Assembly: GCA_008921705.1 (NCBI GenBank)
Contig: VFFE01007215.1
Location: 5,467,513 to 5,531,512, forward strand
Direction: 5' to 3'
DNA length: 64,000 bases
From: Burhinus oedicnemus
Lineage: Eukaryota; Chordata; Aves; Charadriiformes; Burhinidae
Shown: in pieces, positions 46,417 to 56,989 of the stretch
Layout of the letters: each line of letters starts with the position of its first letter
How positions within the stretch are numbered: position 1 is the first letter of the stretch
The notes under the pieces: model-generated
The model's input: only the letters and a program-made list of their open reading frames with translations
Database searches by the model: none
Told to the model about the DNA's origin: nothing
Position numbers and translations under genes: made by a program

Positions 46417-46556
46417 ACTTGTTGCAGTATCAGTCATCCATTCCACTAAAATGCTGAAATTTTTCTTTCATCATGTAAATAACGTCCTTTATTTTGTAAT
46501 AAGCAGGCATTGAGTCTCTGAAATAACTTGCGATCTCACTGTAATGATGGAACACA

Positions 46557-46562
46557 AATAAA
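46557..46562 (+). promoter_or_regulatory. HSPE1: Poly(A) signal of HSPE1
   Basis: AATAAA lies 141 nt after the HSPE1 stop, followed 20-30 nt later by a GT-rich element (GTTGGTCTTGCTTGAGTT). This short 3' UTR fits the small Hsp10 mRNA. Confidence 0.75.
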
Positions 46563-46584
46563 AATATGTACAGTCAGAAATCAG

Positions 46585-49500
46585 TTGGTCTTGCTTGAGT
46601 TCCACTGAACAGTGACATTCAGATGACCACCAACCAGCCTTAATGATTCCAAACAACATCATTTTATATCCTTATCTCTGTACTGAGATTGTAAAGGTCT
46701 TTACAATAAATACCTAAAACTGTTCTGCTTCTGTCTCAGTTTCTACTATTGCTCAGTGAAACTGAGTCTCAGTTCTATAATGAACTAATTTCTCTGAAAC
46801 AATTCAGTGGCAGTAGTACGTTATTTTCTCTAAGCTTGTATGAAGTTGGGAGATGAGTTTAAAATGGTTATCTCACAGATGCAGTGATGAAGGGGACTTT
46901 CAGCTAGCTCCCTTGTACATTGAACTTTATCTTGAGATAACAGATTTTATTTTTTTTTTTAACTTCTGTCTTAGCAATACCTAAGACACTGGTACACTGG
47001 AAGATTAAAGCCCACAAACAGCCTGTCCCACAGCAGTCTAAAAGGAGCTTGGTACTAGGCACACCTCTGCTAGAACAAAATCATCCAGTTCATAGATGCA
47101 GCAGATAAGAATTACAATGGTTTTTTGTACACACCTCTGTCCTGGTTTGAGCGAGACAGGATTAATTTCTCTTCTAATGCTTGGAAAAACTGCACTTCTA
47201 GAAGACTCTACTGTCTGAATTTGTGAAAATACTTTATAGCCAGCTATGGTATGTGGGTTTCAAGGTCTTGATGTTTTTGAGCTTAGTCAAGGTACAGGGA
47301 GGAGGAGGAGGAGCAAGACCTGGGCACTTGACCCAAGGTGACCAACAGGAGTATTTCATACCATGAATGTCACATTCAATATAAATTAGAAGGTTTGCTG
47401 AGAAGTTTTCTCTCTTCCTTGATGGCTGCGATCCTGAGAGTAACTTGCCCCAGCACCGTACCCTTGAGGCTTCCCCTTCCTCCTGAAGCCGTAGCATTGG
47501 CATTGTCTGACATTTGCAGTCCACTGCTGGGAATGCTCAGCTTCCCACTGATGTAATTGGCTGAGTGTAATCCTTGTACGTTTTATATTGGTGTCGGGAT
47601 CAATATTGGTTCATTGGTATTACTAATTAAATCTGTATTTCAACCCTTAGGTTTCCTTGTTTTTTGCTGATTTCCCCTTCCCGGGTGCAGAGGGGTCATC
47701 AGGTGATAGAATAATTGTCTAAATGACAAGAAATTTTTGTGGGTTCCTCAAACCATAACAACCTCTCTGTGAATTTTGCCAATAGGAAACAACTAACTTG
47801 CCTCCAGAAATTAATCAGACAGAATTGGGGCTGATGCTGATCTTAAAGCAACTTTCTTTACTGATTACTACATTATTTTAGGCTAGGTCTCCAGCTTTTC
47901 CATAACTTAGTAGAGAGCTGATTTGACAAGTTGTATTTCCTTTATCCTTAATGCAACATTCTTAAATAGCAAGAGATTTAATTAAGTAATGCTGAAGCAA
48001 CAAATTTGTATATTTTAACCACCCTGTCTTGCCTTGGATTCAAGGTACACAGGAGTACACAAATCTGCACTTGATACAGTGTGTTCCTAATGATGCCTTC
48101 AGAGTTGGTATGCCTATGTGTTGTGCAGTCTGAGAACGTACGCTGCCTTAAAATGTTTTGATGTAGTCTTAAGTGAAATAAATCTATACTGACTGTTGTT
48201 GCTACTGGAACTTTTAATAGCAGTAGTTAAATGGTTCTTCTCATTACATTCAAGCTGTTCAAAGTCGACTTTGCTAGATACACTATAAGCCTTATATTCT
48301 TCTGGAAATAATAGGAAAGGACTAATGAAAAATATTTCTCAGAACTTCAGTAGCTGCAGTGGGGGACTTCAGCTTTGACATACTCTGTAACACAATGTAT
48401 CTTCCGCCAGGGCAGTTTCGAGTCCCTCCTCCCCACAACTAAACTTCAGCACAGAGGTGAGCTGGAGCCACTTTTTTACCTAGGTGGCAGTTATCACCCA
48501 GCTTATTCTGTTAGGAGCTATGTTTGACAATCTTGGCTGTAATGTCTTTTGGCTGGGTGGTGCGCTGGTTGTTGGCTGATTACCACCTATCTACTTTGGA
48601 GCTGTAGGCAAACTAGGCAACAGTTACACCATTCAGGTGGTTAAACTCCACTGAACTGAAATGTGTACTAACAGGGAAGATGCTAAATTAAAAAATTATG
48701 TTTTGGTATAAAAGGCCAACTTCTTGAAATCTGCCCTATGACAGTTTTACTTTAGTAGTTACAGCAGTGCACATTACAGCTGAAATTTAAGATTATCATA
48801 CTGCAAGTATCTTAAAAGACAATTGATTGTGTAATGAAACAAACTCAGTGAGAAGTCTTAATCTTCCACTGGAGCAAGCAAGCCTTTATCTTCCAAGATA
48901 AGGTAGGTATTCTGGCATAGTCACAATACCAAAGAGGGGAAGGTATTTAGCATGTTTACAAACTACTTACCTTGTGGAAACTAGACCACATCTCAATGAG
49001 AAAAAGACGCAGTAGGAATCAACTCCCAACAGGGAAATATCTAGGCCTAACATTTCACCATTGCTTGGAATAATGTCTTTCAGAGATGCCCTTTTGTGTA
49101 GGGTCCCCACTCACAGCAAATAATGTCACAATGTTTACAGTTCTTGTTTATGAGGAGCCATTACAACCCATGGGGTGCGATCTGAGGCTAGTGACCCAGA
49201 GGTAGCACGTACCCCCTTATTACTTGCGCTACTTACCTTCACCCCCAAGTGCTGTACTCTCAGCCAAGGCAGCACCACTGAACCAGCCCACACCCCGGGA
49301 GGGTTACGCTGAACTTGCACAGCAGTGCTGCTGAGTGGACACCACGCAAGGCTGGCTCTCCCCCCTCAAACCCTACTGCCAACCCATGCTTTCAGCCCCA
49401 GCGGCTTTTCAGCAGCTGGATATCATGCTTATTTAATAAAATATTTAGCATGGCTGTATCTACTAGTGTTTATGTAACTGATTAAAAACAAAAGTCACAG

Positions 49501-52200
49501 TTTCATGAAAACTTTCATGGGAATAAGTAATTCATGGATGTGGAGGAAAAAAACCCTGTTCCTAGGCCTAATCAAATGGAGGACACGCTTGAGCAGCTGC
49601 TGGATCAATAGACAGAGAACATTTTATTCTTGCACCATGAGGCTATCACTGCAAGCAAGGACAAGGTAACTACTACATAGCAAAGACGATCCATCTGCTG
49701 TTGCTGCTTTTTAGTCCATGACTGCATGCCAAATTCTCTAACCCCAGGTGCTATAGGAGAGGACAGAATCAATCACAAATGCTCGCTCTTTGCTGTGTTG
49801 TTCCTGTAGGAATTTAGACATCTTTGTTCCACTGTTTTTGAGACTATTTCAAAGCTCCAATTGTGGCAGAAAATGTTACATATTGCCCTACCTGCTTTTT
49901 TGGGGGATACAATTTTTCCCAGCCTTTCCTCAGGCTGTCTGAATCATAAAGAAATAAGGTGGATTCCATCTACTTTTGCTACTTTCCTAATGTTTCAGAA
50001 CCACTTCCATTAGCAGCAGCTATACTATTTTCAGAAAACCTTTATCGTCCTGGTTACGTTATCCTGCCATAGTAAGGAAAGGATGAAATTTTGATGCACT
50101 AGTAGAGAAGAAAGGAAGGCCTGGTCCCTAACAGCACAGGAATAGTCAATAAGATTTTGGGCAAATAGTCCATTTTTCACTCTTGAAGGTCATAAGACAA
50201 TGAGGACCGGGTGAAAAACAAAAAGTTAAGTTACTGTCGATCAGATTTTGTTTAAAAACAACTTGAAAATCCAATAAAACATAATTAGCAGCTTCCAGGA
50301 ATATGGGGTTAATTATCAAGGGGCAGCACAAGAGACCTACAGACTCTAACATCCTCATTAAGAAACACTGCAGATTTCTTTCCTTTTTCTGCAAACCTGT
50401 GAGCCAGTTGCAGATTGGCCTAACAGATATGTACTTCTCTGAGACGTATTTCTTCACAGCCAGAGTTATTTGCATTTTAGAAGCAAGATGTCCATGAAGT
50501 AAAAGTCAGGGACAAATGGAAATGTCAAATACCCAACTGTTATGTCCTTTAGATATCAGTTAAACCTTGAAAATTATGATAGGAAAAAAACCCTCAAAAA
50601 CAAAAGCACCAAACAACAAAACACCAAAACCAAAATCAAATAAGCTGCTGAAATTTAAGGGATTTAAACAGCTAGAATTGCTTTTATTTTGGGACTGGCT
50701 AATTTTAATATCAATCTCATAAAAAATGAATGATGGATTACAGCTGATCTAATGAGGTAGAGGACATTTGTACCCTTCATTCTAATGCACTAATTTCTCC
50801 CAGTGTTATTAACCTTTTCATGGTTTCTTACACAAACTGCTAGGAAGTGCTGAGTTTCACCATGTGCCTCAAATAGCTAACATCTCTGGGGCAGGAGTGC
50901 TGACCAGGAGTAAAAGAGTAACTAATGCAAACTGAACTTAGGTGCCTAAAGTTAGGAATGCCACCTCTGAGTTACAGTGTAACATGAACGGAGCTGCCAT
51001 GGCTGTCAATATAAACTGCTGGTTAGCTGGGTGCATGCACCCAGGCAGGAGATGACCCCATTACCCAATTCTCAGTGCTTGCACATTGTCCAGCTTTCAG
51101 CTCTAACCTGGCCTCCAGAACAAGGCAGGACCCTGGTCACGGCATTGCCCAAGCAAAATAAGTATTCAAAATACACTTTGCTTTCTGATGGGAAAACCTA
51201 ACTAGAGATTTTTCAACATTTTCAGTCCAGAAATGTTTCACATACTCTAACTCTCACTGGGTAGAAGGAAGAGGCTTTAACATGGGAAAGCACATGTTAT
51301 TTAGAACAAATGAATTGACCGTGGGTGGGAAACCACACCTCACATTCACTCTGTAATGCAGTGGAACTAAGGGCAGCATAAGGTACCAGCATTCTCCATA
51401 TTTCAGGAAACAACACACAACTGCAACCATTTATTTATTTATTGTATAAGGGGAGGTATCTCATCTCTATCTTGTTGCTCCATCGTTCTTGCTCACAGTC
51501 AGAAGCAGTTCATCCTTACCTAGTCTGTGCTCCTTTCTACCATCTGTTCTCTAGAAACAGACCAGCTTCCAAATAATTTTCTTCTTGCTTGTCCCACAGA
51601 AATAATATGAGCCACTCTAGTTTCCCAAAATGTCTACTTGCTTGTAACAGGGACCTATTTATCAGCCACCTATAAGCTAACTGTGCCTTTTTTATGTTTT
51701 CTTCTCAAATACAATCAACACCTGTAACACCCAACTTGGTAAACCTTGAAACTCAAGTCAACTCTGTTTTCCATTAGTACAGCAGTCTGTGACCTTTGCA
51801 CACCAAACTCACAAGTCTGTCAGTCCTGCCTTTGAAGAGTAGGTACAAAGTACTTTGAAGTATTTTGCCCCAAATTACTGTTGTTGGGGGGTGTAGGGTT
51901 TATTCGTTATTCTTAGCATTAACAACTATGTATCTTTAATATAGGACTTGAAGTATTCGTTAAAAAATTCACACCCTTATGGTTTATATTGTACAAAATT
52001 TCATAGACTCAGTTGTGTTTGACTTGTATAGAGACTCACGTGGAGACTCAGAGACTGGTACAGAGCAAGTGGGGACTGACCTTGTGGTAGAACATGCACA
52101 GTCAGATGCTGACAGAGGGATACTGATGAAACGGGATGAAATCTGAAGAACGCATTTTCCTCAACAACCAGTCAGCTCGTTAGTCTCTGGAGACGTCATC
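46585..52200. other. Intergenic DNA between HSPE1 and the MOB4 CpG island
   Basis: About 5.6 kb, mostly AT-rich. It contains a solo LTR at 47138-47760, an AC-rich low-complexity tract at about 50583-50640 and a TTTA repeat near 51.43 kb. A GC-richer stretch at about 49.1-49.4 kb matches nothing that I recognise. I looked for the first MOB4 exons here and found none. Confidence 0.7.
47138..47760 (+). mobile_element. Solo LTR of an avian endogenous retrovirus (ERVL-like)
   Basis: A 623-bp element starting TGTCCTGGTTTGAG and ending CTCAAACCATAACA. The termini form an imperfect inverted repeat (12 of 14 bases) bounded by TG...CA. It is flanked on both sides by the same 5 bp, ACCTC (47133-47137 and 47761-47765), a target-site duplication. 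The TGTCCTGGTTT start and AAACCA-CA end are typical of a widespread bird LTR family. The 5-bp duplication fits ERVL-type integration. A TATA-like AATATAAAT lies near 47.38 kb. No internal retroviral genes are present, so this is the remnant of recombination between two LTRs. Confidence 0.85.
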
Positions 52201-52229
52201 TCACCAAACCAACAACTCCGCTCACTGTT

Positions 52230-52659
52230 TCAGCCCTGTCGTCGTGAAACCGGCCTCACCGTGCAGCTCACGCTTGCTCGGGCAGGCACCGAGTGACCTG
52301 GACAGAAAGCGTCAAGGACCGCTATTAAAACCGTCCTCATCTCCCGGGGGTGTGTGTGTGTGTTGCTGTCCCTCACGAATACAAGCCTCACGGGAAAGCT
52401 CTGCTTTCGAAGAGGCAACCTGCGGGTGCCCACACGCCACTGCCCCACAGAGAGGCCCGAGCAGCCGGGAAAGCGGCCGCGGCCCCTCCGGGCCCCCAAC
52501 CCCGCGCAGGGAGCGGCTCTTCCGCGCACCCCCGCGGCCGGGAGAGGGAGCAGCACGTACCGCAGCGCTGACGGGAAGGAGGGAAGGGCCCCCGAGCCGC
52601 CTCACCGCCCACGGCCCCTCAGGGCCTCCTCTCGCGAGAAGCACCGCACCGCACCGCAC
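52230..52659 (+). promoter_or_regulatory. MOB4: CpG island, probable MOB4 promoter, cut by a gap
   Basis: GC-rich, CpG-dense sequence that ends abruptly at the gap. It holds the palindrome TCTCGCGAGA at 52630-52639, a known housekeeping core-promoter element, 20 nt before the gap. A (GCACC) tandem repeat, nearly four units, abuts the gap. Its place upstream of the MOB4 exons suggests that it is the MOB4 promoter, but no MOB4 coding exon is visible in it. Confidence 0.6.
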
Positions 52660-52681
52660 NNNNNNNNNNNNNNNNNNNNNN
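52660..52681. other. Assembly gap (22 N)
   Basis: N run between a CpG island with a GCACC repeat on the left and 22 consecutive T (52682-52703) on the right. The first MOB4 coding exons should lie between this island and the exon at 52915, but are absent, so the real gap is probably much longer than 22 bases. Confidence 0.98.
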
Positions 52682-52914
52682 TTTTTTTTTTTTTTTTTTT
52701 TTTGTATGGTAAGATGCAGAGTTTGCAGAGCTTTCTACTTCTAAATTTGTACACGTAGATTTAAGCAGTGGTTTGAGGTAAGAGCCTTTTAGGGTTTTAA
52801 AGACTTAAAGCAAATAACCCGTCTTGGTGGGGGATAGGGCAGGAAAGTGATTTGAAAAGATCAGCTCATTTTTGCAGTTGGGTGGTTTTCATAACTGAAC
52901 AATTGTTTTAACAG

Positions 52915-55900
52915 AGTGAATGTCACCCAGACACGTGTACTCAGATGACAGCAACTGAACAATGGATTTTTCTTTGTGCAGCTCATAAAACTCCCAAAGA
53001 GGTATGGATGTATTTTGGAAAACTGACCCCACATTGATGTAGGATTTTCTTTCACAGTTCATATGTTCATGGGGAGACCATTATAGCTGGCTTCTTAGTC
53101 AAACTGAGAGCTTATGGGGTTAAGAATATCACTTGAGGTTTCCTTCTTTCCCATTCTGTAGTGGTTTACAAAAGAACAGGATGAGGTAGGAAGGAGCTGC
53201 TTTTTACCACAGTATTAAGACACTTTGCACATTCCCCTCTTTTCTGTCTTAATTTGTGTTGAGACAGCCTGAAACTCAATGGAAAAAGGTCTTTGTTTAA
53301 TTGAAAGAAGAGAGAAGAGTACATGCTGAGAACAGGCTGTCCTCTTCAAACTTTGGCCTCAATCCATAGGACTGGGCATATAACCCTGACACTCTGAAAG
53401 CGATGGCATGTGCACGTTCTTAGGGAAGTTACTCCTAAGAGGTAGTGCAGTCATAAAAATACTTTATGTTGACTGGGTTATCAGCATGGCAGTAGCTTGT
53501 CGACTTGAGTATCCAATTACTTTAAACTTTGTTCAGATATCCTATTGAAGCACTTGATTATTTTTTTTTTGCCTTCAGAAGGTCTTTGTTGCTATTGGTG
53601 ATAGTTATGGGGATAGTGCAGTCTGTCAGATTTATCTTTGTATTTCACCTTCAGAATAAGGTCTTGGTTCTTCTTAACCTTATCCTTTTTGTCCTGTAAG
53701 CTTTGTTTGTTTTTTTTGGTTTTGGTTTTTTTTTTTTAATTTCCTTGATTTAGCTCTGAAGGCCAACTTCTTTCATATTCCTTCCTTTAACCTTCATCAC
53801 CACTCAGTGTATTGGCATGCAGTAAGTCTGTTTTATTCAGGTAGACTGGAGAACTTCAGGCTGCTTTTTATCTCCAAACACACATCATACATGTACGGTT
53901 TTCCATGTCGATAATAACTATCAACTAACGGTGAGATAGTGGGTGATGCAACCCTGAACTGCTGACAGAAATGTGAACTGAGAAGTCTTCTTCCTGAAAT
54001 TGGGGAATGGTAAAATGGACAGACATTCCTGCTCTCAGCTTGTCTCAGTTCATCTTTACTTTCTTCCTTTTCCTCTATATGTACTTGATGGCAGAGCCAG
54101 GGCTTGGCTTGTTATACACTTAGCTACACTAATGATTCTGGTTTTCTTTACGAAGGTGAAAAGCATTGATAGATACAGGTTTGGTGTGTTGGGTTTTTTT
54201 GGTGTGTTTTTTGTTTGTTTGTTTGTTTTTTGTTGGGTTTTTTTTTTTGGTAAAGTGTTAATTTAGGCTGTAAAAGAAAGAGTCTGGCAACTTCAGTATG
54301 TGGGAAAGACATGAACTGTGAGGTAATGATAGTCTTTCAGTGTATTTCCAGTATGTATTTTTATTATACCGCTTTACTTAAGGAGATGCATAAAATTCAC
54401 TACTGATGTGCATAATGACATTTCCATAGTAACTTTTTTCTTGAAATAATTTACATGGGTTGTGAAACACAGAAGACAAATGGCTCACTTAAGGAGGAAA
54501 TGTAGTTAGACCTTCAGAGAAGCTATGTGAAACTTCTGGGAATAAAAATGACCAGTGAGGTTAAAAGCATCAGGAAACATAGTTAAAATGTTTTTCTTTA
54601 AACAAGTTATATGACAGTGTCATGCATGCAGTCACACACGTGCTCACTCACTGTCTGTTTTTGTAGTGTCCTGCTATAGACTACACCAGACACACGCTTG
54701 ATGGAGCTGCATGTCTTCTGAATAGCAATAAATATTTTCCCAGCAGGTAAAAATGCTTTCTTTTGGGAGGAGGGAGAGAGGGAGGAGGTGGCACCTAAAC
54801 ACTTACAAAGCACATGGAAATGTGTGACACATTTTTCATGGACTACTACTGGAAATATCAGAAGTCCTGCAGCACATGTCACTTGTTGGTAGAGCTATTG
54901 TCACTTTTAAGCCAAGGAAGAATTCCTGCCTATTCAAATAGTTTGCTATTTACTGGAGCTAACAGGTGCTTTTTAGGTGGAAACTGACTTACTAGTATCT
55001 GTTGGTGTTACGGGGCTTCCATCAGTGTAGTGCCAACCTAAATAACAGGATGGCCTTTAGAGAGATGCAGTGACTTAAACACTATGGCACTGAAAGCCTC
55101 CAGAAGCCAACACCAATATACTGTGGGACATCAGTGACCACAGAAGACAGAGACTGAGAGCACTGAATGGGCAGCCCACATGTTGGATCATGGAAACCTA
55201 ACTGGAGAGGTCAAAATTGTGCTTCTCTAGGAACTGGTAAGGAGGTACAACTGAAGTCTTTTTCCCTTTGCCCATCAATGCTAGAAACCAGAAATTCAGC
55301 CCTTACCAGAATAACTGATGATGTTTAACTACAGGCAAAACTTTTTTTGTGGACAGAGTACAATTTTTAAAGGTGGAGTATGCACCAACATTTTTATTTT
55401 CCTTGCAAAAAAAACCAAGTGCAGAAACAGATATGTGCAACACTTAAGTCTATTAATTTCATACACAATTGTATAGTATAGTTTAACAATCAGAATTCAT
55501 GTCAACGTGTATCTCAGTAGTCATTTCAGTAGACTTGTTTTGTAACCTTTCTCCTGGTGCTTACAGGGTTAGCATAAAGGAATCCTCTGTAGCCAAATTA
55601 GGATCAGTGTGCCGAAGGATTTACAGAATATTTTCACATGCTTATTTTCATCACCGGCAGATATTTGATGAATATGAAGTAAGTAGTTTCAAATTACATC
55701 TTGAAAGAAGGGCATTTGCTGAAGTTATAGCTGTGATGTAATTGTATTACACATTTTCTTTTAATCCTGCCAGAAGAGCTGCATTCAAGTGAAGTATTGA
55801 TTATAGTAGATTATAGTTTTAGAAGAACTGAAATGCTATGTTATACGTACATATATATAAATGAAAATTAATTTATATAATTAATTTACCCAGTTATGGT

Positions 55901-56725
55901 TTCCTTCATTTGGATAAAAGGTCAGAATTTGAGAGTTTTTGTGCAAACAACTCAAATTCATCTTGTTTTAAAGATTCCTGAACGTATTCAAGCACTTGGC
56001 ATAGTTAGTACTGCTTATGTGTGTATTTCCTGTTTGTATACATTACACAAGTTAAAGAATTTTAATTGTAAAACTGCAAAGAAACAGCATAACTGGTGGC
56101 AGCTTGTGCACCTCCAGTAACTTCCAACTTTTTTTTTTTTAATGGCAAAGTAGAAATTAATAAATAGAAAGGAGATAAGGGATATAGCCGGATGTAAAAG
56201 GAAACCTTTGCCAAATGCCACTTCAGGTTGATGGAACAGCTATGGAATAGTTGTGCCCTGTTCTTCTGAGGATAGTGTATGTAGGAGGAATTTCACTATA
56301 CCTTAAAATTCTCTTTTGGAGAGTGGATCAGGACTACGTTGATACTTGAATATATTCTTGTCTAAGTGCTGTTGAATTGTGCCGTGACTTAAGCTTGAAA
56401 TTCAGTAGGGTTTTTTTGTCAATTGCACTAACAAATTTACCATTAAATACACCATTTAAGCATTACTACTTTCTAAGACTTGGAAATCTAATGAGGCAAT
56501 TACATATAAGCAGGGTTTTTTTAATATGTTCTCCTCAGTTGTTTAAAATATTCCTTCTGTATATATTGTGTTTTCCCCTTTTTTCATCTCCAGAATGAAA
56601 CTTTCTTGTGTCACCGGTTCACTAAGTTTGTGATGAAGTATAATCTGATGTCGAAGGATAACCTGATTGTACCAATTTTGGAAGAAGAAGTGCAAAATTC
56701 AGTGTCAGGGGAGAGTGAGGCATGA
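52915..56725 (+). CDS. MOB4: MOB4 (phocein), STRIPAK subunit; last four coding exons, 5' exons missing
   Basis: MOB-family adaptor that joins striatin/PP2A complexes (STRIPAK) at Golgi and cytoplasmic membranes (family knowledge). Exons, all GT-AG: 52915-53001, 54667-54746, 55567-55678 and 56594-56725. They encode 136 residues and the TGA stop, in phase throughout. The first visible exon starts [17 protein letters not shown]; the last ends [15 protein letters not shown]. Zn ligands of the Mob fold are visible: the two Cys of CHPDTC, and two His in the HAYFHH segment spaced five apart. The human protein has 225 residues, so about 89 N-terminal residues (probably three exons) are not present. 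They most likely fall in the 52660-52681 gap. Close HSPE1-MOB4 spacing permits read-through transcripts, as known in human. Confidence 0.96.
54181..54252 (+). repeat. GT-rich low-complexity tract
   Basis: TTTGGTGTGTTGGG and (TTTG)n-type sequence ending in a T run, in a MOB4 intron. A similar shorter tract lies near 53.70-53.74 kb. Confidence 0.85.
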
Positions 56726-56928
56726 TGGGAATGGCAGTACAGAAGCCTGTACTGAATATAAACAAAACATTATGTACTGTATATATCATTTTAGACACTT
56801 CAATCATGTATCCTCATAGCTTTGTTTAGTATACTTTTTGTATGCTGTGTGCATTGCCTTTTAATATGGGAAATACTTTAAGTTATTCATGAGCTGTATA
56901 TTCATCAATGTGGCACTCATGGTTTTTA

Positions 56929-56969
56929 AATAAAAGTAGTAGAATCTGTTTATAATGCCTGTTAATAAA
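56929..56969 (+). promoter_or_regulatory. MOB4: Proximal poly(A) signals of MOB4 (two AATAAA)
   Basis: AATAAA at 56929-56934 and again at 56964-56969, about 205 and 240 nt after the stop. A third AATAAA at 58880-58885 could give a long 3' UTR of about 2.2 kb. Which is used cannot be read from the sequence. Confidence 0.55.
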
Positions 56970-56989
56970 AGAATTTACAGTTCTCTAAA

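Noticed and set aside
55866..55890. AT-only palindrome AAATTAAT...ATTAATTT
   Set aside because: Expected by chance in AT-rich intron.
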